A DNA stretch of 64,000 nucleotides from contig CDRNVI010000043.1 in assembly GCA_977017575.1 (NCBI GenBank), forward strand, positions 1 through 64,000. The letters run 5' to 3'. Below, piece by piece: positions 9,799 through 19,241 of the stretch. The DNA is from Paramoeba atlantica. Its lineage: Eukaryota; Discosea. The notes below the pieces were generated by a model. The model made no database searches, was not told where the DNA came from, and saw nothing but the letters and a program-made list of their open reading frames with translations. The position numbers and the translations under genes are program-made. The first letter of the stretch is position 1, and each line of letters starts with the position of its first letter.

Positions 9799-10737
9799 AT
9801 GAACAGAAACATACCACAGACGGAAATCCCAAAACCAATAAATGTCGCGGGGCGACCAGAAGAAAGGGACTGGAGGGATCAAGCCGATTTTCTGTTAAGG
9901 GCAGTGCTCCGGATCACGGATCCAACAATTCGGCAAGCGTTACTAAACCTCTGGTCACCTCGAACATGGGAAACCAGAACGCGCCTAATCAAAGCAATGT
10001 CCCAAAAAGGTTACCCCCTCTCAGAAAGCGGTACCATCGCGTTTATTCGACAAACCTCGGTATCGCTCCAGACCAAGCGAATCTACCTTCGGCACCTTAT
10101 TTCAATTTTAAAAAAATTGAACCATCCAACCCAAAAATCCGAAATGTATTGTCAGGTACTGACGAGGCAAGGGGCAACACAACCGATACATCAAGCTCAT
10201 CCATTACATCCATCCCAGATTCCACGCTTGATAAAAGCCATGTCACGGCCCATGAGCATCGTAACGATGATCGCGTACAAAACAGCATCACGCGCCGGCG
10301 AAATAGCGCATCTCACAAGACAAGACATCATTCTAAACACTCCCACGCGAATAATCATTTATTGGGGGCGCAAAACGAAAACCACCAAAACCCAGCCTTA
10401 TCGGCCAGACAGCTTCACAGTGATCGAAGGCGAGTACACTCAACAGATCTACGAATACATCGCGACCCTCCGGCCGCGCCAACGGATCGCCGATATCACA
10501 ACACAACAAATTACGCGAGTCATGCAACAGGTTCTAGGCCCCAAATACTCCAGCCATTCAATAAAACACGGCGCAACTCATACGCTGATGCAGTCCGTTG
10601 CAGCGGGACAAGCCGATCTGGAGCACGTGATGCGACTGACACATCACAAACATCTCACAACGCTACTTCGTTACTCCGGCGTAAACGAAGCAACCGCAAT
10701 CGCTCTGGGCACGCAAAACGTAACCCGCCTCCTATAA
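9799..10737 (+). CDS. YR-1 tyrosine recombinase
   Basis: A 312-residue protein with the layout of a tyrosine recombinase. It has a SAM-like N-terminal segment containing SLQTKRIYLRHL, a catalytic Arg region KTASRAGEIAHL, HSIKHGATH, and HHKHLTTLLRYSG carrying the likely nucleophile Tyr near the C-terminus. It should catalyse integration of a circular DNA intermediate, which gives no target duplication. It overlaps a long second frame and is followed directly by the RT-RNase H region. Clear paralogues lie in YR-2 and YR-3. Confidence 0.85.
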   Translation: MNRNIPQTEIPKPINVAGRPEERDWRDQADFLLRAVLRITDPTIRQALLNLWSPRTWETRTRLIKAMSQKGYPLSESGTIAFIRQTSVSLQTKRIYLRHLISILKKLNHPTQKSEMYCQVLTRQGATQPIHQAHPLHPSQIPRLIKAMSRPMSIVTMIAYKTASRAGEIAHLTRQDIILNTPTRIIIYWGRKTKTTKTQPYRPDSFTVIEGEYTQQIYEYIATLRPRQRIADITTQQITRVMQQVLGPKYSSHSIKHGATHTLMQSVAAGQADLEHVMRLTHHKHLTTLLRYSGVNEATAIALGTQNVTRLL

Positions 10738-12362
10738 AAAGCGAGCTAGATACGCACAATAGTAAGTTTGAATTTTCGACGAGCATATGGATGCATGATG
10801 ATGATAAAGCAATCTGGGCTCCTCGTCGAAGCATTGGTAGAATACGTCGGAGTACACACAAGCCTACCCCTGGCGAAATGAAATATCCTATCCACACGAA
10901 ACCGGTAAAACCTATGAACATATTAAAGGCCAAAGAAGAAATGTTACCAAGTGTGCGAAAGCGATTCGAATTAATTTATCAATATATAAATCAACCGAAT
11001 GTTTTTCAAAACGAATTGCATGAGTCAAATGAACCGAGTATTAGCTCTATGGATATTAAAGAACTAGTTCGCACGGTCATTATTCAGCAAGTATCAGTGG
11101 AGCAAGAAACCGAAAGACCAACAAAAGGAGTGGTGAAACCTTTTGCTACTCTTGAAGTCCGTGATGATGGCCCCAGACGAAGATTCATAGTCTGGCCGCA
11201 AGCACATAACGAAGCGGTTAAAACATTATACGAAGCACAAGTACCGATTTCGCAACCATATACGTATGTCCCAAGAATCTCACATTCTGGCGCCATCAAG
11301 AGAGATTTGATGTGTGGGTTCTACCAGGTACCGCTGTCATATGAAGCGCGGGCGTTCTACCGATTTAAATATCGCGGTATGGTATACGAAATGGCGCGAT
11401 TGCCAATGGGACATGCATGTGCACCGGAATTGCAACATATTCTTACTGCAGTTCTCGCGGGGCATCCTGATTATGCGCGGAATTCATACCCACAAAAAGG
11501 AGACATTGATATATACCTTGACGGTTTTCGATGGAGTGGTGCGACATGTCAGAGGGATGAGTACGAGACATGGGTTGAAAACAGAGCTAAAAAGCTGGAT
11601 ATGACTTTCAAACCGTCGGAATCTGTCAACGGCACGGCTTACGACTTCCTCGGCGTTTCTTACAATCATAAAGATAAACTATTCCGTCTGTCCCAGCGCT
11701 TTGTTAAAAAATTGCCGAAAGACATGCCCGTAAAACTCCCTTTTCACGAATTGGAGACTCTAACTGCAAGATTAATATACGCAAGTTCAATATTAAACAT
11801 TCACTTATCCCGCTTTTATTGGGCAATTAAGTTTGCAAGGCGCCAAATCGCCCGTGCGAATAAACAATTCATCTGCGATTCTTCTACTATTTTCTTACCG
11901 TCTTGCGTAATCGAACAATTCAGGACCTGGTTGCAACTTGTTGTCCGCAATCCGTGGACACTCTTCACCGCGCCTCGTCAAGGAAAACGTGCAACATTAT
12001 ACACGGACGCCTCGCTATCAGGATGGGGGGCAGTTCTGATGCTTCCCTCAGGAGCAGTATACGCTACAGGTGCCGCATGGCCTCGGAAAATGGAAATAAA
12101 TGAAGGTGAAACCCAGGCTGTGGAACATGCATTGCGACAATTCCAGCAACATTGGAGCAACATTGCGGCCATTGATCTCCGCGTTGACAATACAAGCGCC
12201 GCAGCAGCACTGCGGAAAAAATGGAGAGACTCAGAATCAATTTCACGCGTTCTCGCTCGGATAATGAAATATGCGGAATATTACAAGTTAAAAATCACTC
12301 CATCCTACGTACGTTCAGCCGAAAACCTTGCCGATAAATGGAGTCGGATATACGCAGCATAG
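10738..12362 (+). CDS. YR-1 reverse transcriptase and RNase H
   Basis: The RT segment includes KRDLMCGFYQVPLSYEARAF, ARLPMGHACAPELQHIL and IDIYLDGFRWSG. The RNase H segment includes LYTDASLSGWGAVL, EGETQAVEHALRQF, DLRVDNTSAAAALRKK and a final SAENLADKWSR. These are the usual DIRS-type RT-RNH landmarks, and YR-3 has the same order. The frame is open far upstream, so the true start is uncertain; I place it just after the recombinase. Confidence 0.85.
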
Positions 12363-12627
12363 ACCAGCACAAGAAAGTATCAAAAGATGCAATAAACTAA
12401 ATAACTCAAAAAATACATGAATCATACATACATGCATATACAAAAAAAAAAAAAAAAATACATCTCCCCCAACCCCCCACAGAACGGACGAGTTCTGTAA
12501 CCATACGCGATCACAGACACTGAAATGAGTTAGACTGTGGGTATTAGGGTGCCTTCGGTCCAGCCCAACAACTGCATACACTATGATTACGATACTAGAC
12601 TCAGCGATTGGACGAACTAGCGAATAG
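12363..12627. other. Noncoding right flank of YR-1
   Basis: 265 bp with a 17-bp A-run near 12441-12457, a GTTCTGTAACC-containing stretch and no open frame of note. It probably includes the YR-1 right terminus. No repeat shared with the left side was found. Confidence 0.4.
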
Positions 12628-12850
12628 GGAGGCTATTGAAGTAGTTTCCCATTCGTTAGTACTGTGAGAAAATGAATTATAGTAGCGCTACTAAGTGACA
12701 TATGTTGTTTTACTTTATACTTTATATATTGTCGTACAAACATATTCGATGGATTTGACGAAGGGTAGGGTTACATTAATGTATTTTACACTTCATTTGA
12801 GTTTTTCAATCTTCACGAATACAATTTTATACGAATGCGCTGATTATGAG
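12628..12850. repeat. 223-bp direct repeat, copy 1
   Basis: Starts GGAGGCTATTGAAGTAG and ends GCGCTGATTATGAG. It is almost identical to 12988-13210 (one visible difference, TTGTCG versus TTGACG). The 137 bp between the two copies are unique here. The pair lies at the 3' side of minus-strand YR-2 and has the B1-A2-B2 shape of split direct repeats in VIPER/Ngaro-type elements. Confidence 0.85.
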
Positions 12851-12987
12851 AACTTGTGAAAGTAATCTGCGTATTCAATTTAGTTCAATACACACGAATA
12901 TTTCAGCACGTAAAGCATAATATTTTACTATATACCAAGGAAAGTGTTTATATCCACGTTTAAAAAGTTTTTCCCACCCACCCGCCC

Positions 12988-13210
12988 GGAGGCTATTGAA
13001 GTAGTTTCCCATTCGTTAGTACTGTGAGAAAATGAATTATAGTAGCGCTACTAAGTGACATATGTTGTTTTACTTTATACTTTATATATTGACGTACAAA
13101 CATATTCGATGGATTTGACGAAGGGTAGGGTTACATTAATGTATTTTACACTTCATTTGAGTTTTTCAATCTTCACGAATACAATTTTATACGAATGCGC
13201 TGATTATGAG
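12988..13210. repeat. 223-bp direct repeat, copy 2
   Basis: Second copy of the repeat at 12628-12850, bordering YR-2 coding sequence at 13210. It is preceded by TTTTTCCCACCCACC, a sequence type also found in the terminal regions of YR-3 (near 37518) and its derivative (near 34512). Confidence 0.85.
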
Positions 13211-13440
13211 TTGATGCCATACGTCATCGAAACGATCTTTTGTCTGCGAATTCATTAAAGCTCTTACCTTCTCTAGCTGAATAGCTGAAACCTTGGTAAC
13301 ATGCAGAGGTACAGTGTCCCTCTGTTCTCTTGTTGAGAGTTTTGTTCGCCGATGCATTCTACTTAACGTTCTTTTCTGTGCCGGTAATAGGCTTTCATTC
13401 AAAGCAATCCAATCTCCATTCATCAAATTGTTCGGCTTAT

Positions 13441-14800
13441 TTATAGTCTTCGCGTGGTATTTTGAGTTCCGAGTGCAAGTGCCGTCGCTTCGCTGGGCCC
13501 CGCGTATCTCAAAAGTGTTGCCACCTGCTTGTGATGAGAGAGCCTCATGACTTGTTCGAGGGACTGATGCTCCGTAGCTACGTGGTGCATTAGACTGGTG
13601 ATGGCTCCATGTTTGAGGGAATGGGATGTGTACTGGAGACCCATGTGATGTTTGAGGAAACGGGAAATACTGGTGGTTGTAAGTGTACTGATTTTCTGGT
13701 TCGATTTTATATTCTTCACATAGTTGTAAATAAGGGTCGTACTCGGGCCTTCGATAACAACCATGTTGTCCGGTCGAAAAGTCTGATCTTTGCTAGTCTT
13801 GGTTTTCGCACCCCATTTGATAACTATAGTAAAGGTCTTAATAAAAGTAAAGGTCTTAATAAAAGTAAAGGTCTTAATAAAAGTAAAGGTCTTAATAAAA
13901 GTAAGTAGCATTGTCATGCTTTCCGATTGAGTCAGATTCTTTGGATATTTTTTTTTTTCACATAACTATTCTGTTCGGAGTTCTGACCACAAAATCTCGA
14001 CCCACAAGATTGCAAACCTCGCCAACCCGCGAAGCCGTTTTGAACGCTAAATGCATTACCGCAGCCATCTCCTTTGACATGATCGGTGTAGGCCGTTCTA
14101 TAGCTTGACGATTCATCGGCGCTGCTTGTCTCCGAGGGATAACCGTCCCACGCCTGACCAATGCCTTCGAATACATTTCTGTCTGAGTTGTAGGTCTGCG
14201 CAGTCGGCGGAGTACCGAAATCAAATGTCGCAGGTATACCAATTTGGTTTGAATGGTGGTATGTATTCGTATGATATACAGGACCACACCCTGGTCCGTG
14301 AGCGGCAATCTGCGGCGCCACATGTCCAAAATCAGGCGTGCCCTCGTATTCCATGTTGAGGTGGCCCATATTCCGCGTATTTTCTCTCTGATTTCCGGAT
14401 TCGTGACCTGCAATACGTTGTTGAGGATAAAGTCGGACGAGGCTGTTTGGATTCCAGACGTTCGCATATTTGTTTCTCTGATCGTACCACCGCATCTTTG
14501 GGTGACCTGTGATATCGCATTCTTCGTGACTCGAGATTTCTTCCACACTGTATTGTTCACGTTTGTGGTCTTGGGGCGAACGTTTGGCTTCTTGATCTTC
14601 TGCTTTGGAGCGAGGTTTCCGGTATTTTTCGCTATGGTGTTCGTATTTGACTTGCTTTTGTATTGTTTCCGAATTTGAAGTGAAATTTTTGTTTTTATTT
14701 TTACTGACTTGCAATTTTGCACTGAAATTTTTGTTTTTAGTATCTGTTGCTGACTTTGAATTCTGCTTTTCTGGCATGATAATGCTATTTTCACTGGCAA
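13441..14800 (-). CDS. YR-2 tyrosine recombinase region (fossil)
   Basis: Related to the YR-1 recombinase. Recognisable segments are KLVYLRHLISVLRRL, FKTASRVGEVCNL, KWGAKTKTSKDQTFRPDN, SHSLKHGAITSLMHH and HHKQVATLLRYAG. The region is divided by the small insertion at 13828-13961. Residues upstream are Lys/Asn/Ser-rich and low in complexity. Confidence 0.8.
13828..13961. mobile_element. 134-bp insertion with four 18-bp units
   Basis: Flanked by ATAACTAT at 13820-13827 and 13962-13969, a clear target duplication. It holds four copies of an 18-bp unit whose minus-strand form includes CTTTTATTAAGACCT, then about 45 bp of unique sequence and an 11-bp T-run. No coding capacity. It could be a very short non-autonomous retroelement whose A-run reads on the minus strand; the orientation is uncertain. 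Confidence 0.7.
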
Positions 14801-14945
14801 AGGAAGTTTGTATAGAGACTGATTTTGAACTTTTATATGTTTTGTTTTTAACTGGCTTTGGAGGGGGTGGAGTACTGGGAGTCACATTCGGCGGCCAGCG
14901 CCCCCCGCGGAGAAATCCGATGTGGGTGAGTACTGGGTCTTTCTG

Positions 14946-15650
14946 TTATTGTCCGAGGTGTAAGAGTGAGTTGAGTTTGGGATTAGGAAGGTGGTAGTTT
15001 CCCACATTATTCCTAATAACGACAGTTTTCTGCTCTTCAAATTCACCTTCTTCTATCGGAATACCGCGCCATGTTGTTGCTTCGCTTGGAGAACTTGTGG
15101 CCGCAAACCAAGTTACTTCTACCTCCAAGTCATATCGTGCAATCTTGTCCAAGATCTCCTGCACCTTAGAAGAAAGATTTTCTGGCTTGATGACAGGTAA
15201 GCTTGCGTACAACGCATTGGTAGCACTGTCCACGCAACAACGAAAAGTATTTGTCATGTCTTGGCGATCTTTCCGAACTGAGAAGGGAAAAGTTGAATGT
15301 GGCACTGCTTGTGTAGAGGGAGGTTCCGCCGACGAGGAACGAGACTGAAAAGCCTTCATTTCGTCGCGCACTATCCCTTGTAACTCTTTTCTCAACACTT
15401 CCTGTACATCTTGTCGGATGGTTCGGAGCACATCTTCTTGAACAATCGCCATTCGCGATGTTAAATTTTCTAGCGATTGGTCAAGACGACTTACTCTGGT
15501 GGGTATATCACTGGTGCATTCCAACGAGTCCACACTTTCTACAGGATCGTCCCGACCTGGAGTTTGAAAAACCACTGGAGCTTCTTCCTCGCGTGTGCGC
15601 GCCCGTGTAGATACCATCCCAAAAAATGTAGTATTACAGTAGGAAAACAA
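14946..15650 (-). CDS. YR-2 gag-like protein
   Basis: Contains MVSTRARTREEEAPVVF near its start, a likely coiled-coil (RLDQSLENLTSRMAIVQEDV) and the segment LEVEVTWFAATSSPSEATTW shared with YR-1. No zinc knuckle. An in-frame stop follows HLGQ. The role as gag is inferred from position and similarity to YR-1. Confidence 0.55.
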   Translation of the reverse strand: MFSYCNTTFFGMVSTRARTREEEAPVVFQTPGRDDPVESVDSLECTSDIPTRVSRLDQSLENLTSRMAIVQEDVLRTIRQDVQEVLRKELQGIVRDEMKAFQSRSSSAEPPSTQAVPHSTFPFSVRKDRQDMTNTFRCCVDSATNALYASLPVIKPENLSSKVQEILDKIARYDLEVEVTWFAATSSPSEATTWRGIPIEEGEFEEQKTVVIRNNVGNYHLPNPKLNSLLHLGQ

Positions 15651-15708
15651 GAAAAATTGCTATACGACGAAAAGTATCAATTTATAATACAATTAGTCAC
15701 TGACATTC

Positions 15709-17060
15709 TATATTTCCCACTTCGGTGAATTATTATCCTTAAAGTCTCGTAACCGGCCGAAGGCTTTCGCCAGGAGGGTACTGTTTGCTGAGGCCAAGTT
15801 GATGTCATCAATGAAGGCAAAGATTTTGATTCCAGGAAATTCTTCTGCCAGCGTCTCGAGTATTGGTTGCATCAAAGCGCAAAAGTAGAGCGTCGAGAGA
15901 GGGGAGCCTTGACGCACGCCAGAGGAACTTTGCACCACTCCTGCAAATTTCCCGTCTGCGCCGTAGAAAAGAAGCTCGGATGGATCTGCGTACTCAGCTG
16001 TGAACATCCTTCTGAAAGGTCTCAGTGTGGAAAAACCGAAAACACATCTTGATATGTCGTCGCGGGACGGCGAGTAGAATGCGTTACGGAGGTCTACCGA
16101 AAGAATCGCATGCCCTAAGCGATGTAAGTCAGTTAATTTGTGTATTACTTTTTCGCAACCGCTCTTCATCATTACCCCGTATTGGTATGGCGCGAACAGT
16201 GGGGGTAAAGACTTTTCATAGCGCTGAAGAAGAAGTATTTCCGCGAGTTTCAAGATTACCTCACCCATTGCAATCGGTCTGACACCATTGTCCGGTTTTG
16301 GAAGCGCTAGGAGCCTGGCTCGTTTAATTCGGTGCATGATATCTTTGGACAGATTTCCATTTACCAAATCCCTCATCATGTGGCAGAGGCATGAGCAACA
16401 GATCTCGTCATCGAGAAGAATGCGTAGGATACCGTCCGTCATGCCAGAAGGACCTGGAGCAGCCCCCTTTGCCAGACGTCTGCCTGCTTCTCGCAATTCA
16501 ACGGATGTGACACATGCGATAGCGGGTGCATCGGTGGGGAGTTGGAAACTTCAGGGCAATTGTGGGTGAAGAGTCTCTAACTTTGCAAGAGTTTCAGCGT
16601 CGGATAATCGATCTTTTCTTACCTCTACACTGTATGTCCAGAACCTTTGTTGCTTTGGAGGTGCAACCCTCCAAAGCAAGACGGATAGCTTTTTTTGCCG
16701 CACGTATATCTGCCTTTTCGAGGTTTTCCTCTGCAGGTGAACACTGGGACACCTCATGGGGATGCAGCTTCCGCCGCCGCTTCTTGCCTGCAGTTTCTCG
16801 GATTGTGGCTAATGAATGTTTCGTAGCAGACATCAAACGGTGCCATATTCTATTGCGATACTCGTAATTGCTGTCGGGATAATCTCGAAGTATGTCTCTA
16901 AAAGTCATCACGACTCCAGGAATATATTAGGCAGGTATGGTACGCATGGTGGGCAGCGGCTCGAAATCTAGATCCTGTTCCGTAGTAGAAGTAGTATTAA
17001 GCTGATCTGTGTTATGTAGCTCTTCTTCGACATTCTTTCCAGATAATTTTGTAGACACGG
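15709..17060 (-). pseudogene. A3: degenerate family A LINE fragment
   Basis: Minus-strand family A sequence from DLDFEPLPTMRTIPA through RNRIWHRLMSATK, ELREAGRRLAKGAAPGPSG, RT motif A SVDLRNAFYS, motif B GVRQGSPLST and motif C FAFIDDINLAS, ending soon after. Decay is visible: a TAA after MRTIPA, a TGA after LHPQLP, and a frame change in between. Knuckle and endonuclease are missing, and the end near 15709 looks deleted. Closest in wording to A5. An old, dead copy. Confidence 0.85.
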
Positions 17061-17083
17061 ACGTTGTTATGTGGGGACAATAA

Positions 17084-17141
17084 ATTACCCCCATTTTGTT
17101 TAATTACCCCCTTTTTGTTTAATTGTCCCCTTTTTGTTTAA
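17084..17141. repeat. Three tandem 19-20-bp units at A3 5' junction
   Basis: The unit is ATTACCCCCTTTTTGTTTA with small differences, repeated three times beside the 5' (right) end of truncated A3. It resembles the junction arrays at A1 and C1 in position, though the sequence is unrelated. Confidence 0.8.
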
Positions 17142-17856
17142 TTGATTGATTTTAAGGGCATTTATACCATAGGGACGTACCCTCCCGGAGATAGCCGGGC
17201 ACTATAAAATTAGCTGCTTTTAACCGCGCGCGCCAGGCTATGAAAATCATAGCTTTTGCCATGCGTCACAGTTTTTAGGCCGTGGGCATTACAGACTGCA
17301 CAGCGGCCAAGCATCCAATGATTATTAGTTAGTACGTATGGGTATCTACCCTAGTTTCCTAGTGTTTTGTTCTGTTAACACCGGGTAACCCCATACGCGG
17401 GAAAGAATTCTGTCCTAGTTATTTAGTACCTTGATATATTGGTGCCGGGCACACTCTTTCCGCGGCGTTCCTCACACCCTAGTTCTTCGGCGCCTTGTTT
17501 TGTTGGCGCCGGGTGCTAGAATTGCGTTTTGCATTAAAACAATCTCACCGTATTTTCTGCCTCCCGGGGGCGTTCGGTTTTTACCGCCTTCTTTCTCGCC
17601 ACCCTCCGCTCCGGGAACCGGGCTTTCACCTTCTGCCCACTTATTCTGCACGAAAGGCTTTCGCCTTAGGTTTATCATCTCTCGCGTGCAGGTTACTGCG
17701 GTGATTTTGCGTCGTACCGATGTGTCATTTCGTGGAGGCGGATAAGAAGGTGACGGGGACCGTGGCACAGGGGGAGATGACGCACTCGTTGGACGTGGCG
17801 GGGAAATTGGGCATGGCAGCGCAGGAAGGGGTGACGGCCCACGCAACGGCAAGCTG
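17142..17856. other. Noncoding stretch with structured repeats
   Basis: About 700 bp with no recognised gene. It contains three 64-bp hairpin units (17349-17510) and GC-rich DNA after 17550. A proline-rich minus-strand frame of 126 codons (17472-17852) is low-complexity and unlike any family here. Identity unknown; it may be the 5' part of an undescribed element. Confidence 0.5.
17349..17510. repeat. Three 64-bp units each with a hairpin
   Basis: Units begin CCCTAGTTTC, CCTAGTTATT and CCCTAGTTCT at 17349, 17414 and 17478. Each holds a stem followed by CGGG: GTGTT/AACAC (17362-17366, 17377-17381), GTACC/GGTGC (17426-17430, 17441-17445) and GGCGCC/GGCGCC (17489-17494, 17505-17510). Stem sequences differ between units while pairing is kept. 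Confidence 0.7.
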
Positions 17857-17952
17857 AATCTAAAGATGAGATAAGCTAATACTTTAATTTTTTTTCTGAT
17901 GATTAGAGACTAATTTTCTGCGTCTGCCGATTTGATAAATAGCTATGCATCT
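17857..17952 (-). pseudogene. A-family 3'-end fragment, inverted
   Basis: 96 bp matching the reverse complement of the A1 3' end (about 8595-8693). It encodes the last residues SYLSNRQTQKISL, the stop and the start of the 3' UTR. Only one or two differences from A1 are visible, so it is a recent scrap. It abuts the 5' edge of A4. Confidence 0.85.
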
Positions 17953-19241
17953 TCGACTGTCAAGAATAGCTAAACGTATCGAAAGGAACAGTCAAAAATG
18001 TGCGAGGAAGAGCTGGAAAAGGAAAAATAAGCCTGGAGTATTTCGGAATACACGGACACAAACAGGGTAAATCATTCAGTGGCTTCCTTCCTCCACAGTC
18101 CAATGTGCGTGTCTATCATCTTGTTTGGAAAAACGGAGAAGGAAACTATGATCTTTCGCAAGCCGCAAGCGATCCAGCACTCAACGATTCCTCGATGGCG
18201 TACAATCACACAACTGCGGACATGAATTTTGAACCAATCCCGACACAACGCAATATAAGTCCCGAATATGCTTCATGCGTTGTCGCCATATTTCGAGGAA
18301 TAATTGGTGACTATAAGGAATGCAATTATGGTGAGAAAAATCTTATATGGAATCGCGCCTTATCAGCCGTTAAGTACTCACTCACAACCGTCCAGATAGC
18401 CGAGGACAAACGCAGACGGCGACGTCCACTGAAAGAAAGCCTTGAATCAACCACATGGCCTCAACAAGAAATCGACAAACGAGCAATTAAAAAAGCTATT
18501 CGATTAGTGCTGGAAGGTGCAGTCTCAAAAGCCACTAAAGTACTAGACAGGAAAATCAAGCCAAACACTCTATCCGACGAAGAAATTTTCTCCCAGCTTA
18601 AAATATTGCATCCGGATGGCCCGATAACATTTCATTTGCCTCATGATGCACCCAAAATCGCATGCATTACAACCGAGGAGCTCCGTTCTGCAGGACGTCG
18701 TTAGGCAAAGGGGGCAGCACCAGTCCCCACAGGACTGACCGACGGCATCATTCGTGTACTGTTAGATGATGAAGTCTGTTGCATAAACTTAAGCCACATG
18801 CTTCTCGATTTAATCAATGGGTGTCTGTCCAAACAGCTCATGACACGCCTGCGACGCGCTCGACTTGTTGCCCTCCCCAAAGCCGGAGGTCGCGTACGGC
18901 CTATTGCGATGGGAGAAATCCTCCTAAAACTTGCTGGCCTTGTTCTGCTACAACGAAACGAAGGGACTCTAGAAAGTCTCTTCAAGCCAATGCAACACGG
19001 CGTAATTATGAACGGAGGATGTGAACAAGTGGTCCATAAACTACACGCTTTGTACAATGACGGACATGCAATTCTTTCTCTGGATGTCAAGAATGCCTTT
19101 AACGTCCCCACCCGCGACGACATTGCGAAAGCAATGTTTGCCTTCCACACGATGAAACCATTCCAAAGGCTGTTTCACAGCGAATATTCAGAGAGCTCGG
19201 AGTTGTTATTCTACGGTTCAAGTGGCAACCTCCATGGAATA
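17952..19241 (+). pseudogene. A4: degenerate family A LINE, first part
   Basis: The frame begins FDCQE, an in-frame TAG (17967-17969), then LNVSKGTVKNVRG, the small W domain (SLEYFGIHGH, GFLPPQSNVRVYHLVW), RNLIWNRALSAVK-like sequence, a second TAG at 18702-18704 and RT up to motif A SLDVKNAFNV and LFYGSSGNLHGI. The pogo-like transposon then interrupts it at a TA. The 5' part of the element is missing. Two stops and three large insertions show an old copy. Confidence 0.85.

Larger units (their letters stand above)
2483..12362 (+). mobile_element. YR-1: DIRS/VIPER-like tyrosine-recombinase retrotransposon (fossil)
   Basis: The recognisable parts, in order, are gag-like sequence (2483-2743 and 8844-9550), tyrosine recombinase (9799-10737) and RT-RNase H (about 10738-12362). 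This gag-YR-RT/RNH order resembles VIPER-type YR elements rather than the classic DIRS order. LINE A1 is inserted in the gag part and is flanked by an 11-bp duplication. Apart from that insertion the coding parts look largely whole, suggesting a fairly recent copy. Its terminal repeats are not identified with confidence, so both ends are approximate. Confidence 0.75.
12628..15650 (-). mobile_element. YR-2: tyrosine-recombinase retrotransposon, incomplete (fossil)
   Basis: On the minus strand it shows gag-like sequence (14946-15650), a tyrosine recombinase (13441-14800) and only the start of an RT-region protein (13211-13440, similar to YR-3 sequence containing LPLHVKK). Terminal direct repeats follow. 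A 134-bp insertion sits in the recombinase. It looks broken and lacks most of the RT part, so it was probably mobilised in trans or is dead. A matching left-end repeat beyond 15650 was not found. Confidence 0.7.

Noticed and set aside
17472-17852. Proline-rich minus-strand protein as a family A N-terminus
   Set aside because: It lacks the MFTRSRAK start and the RRKK motif seen in A1, A5 and A7, and the composition is explained by local GC-rich sequence.
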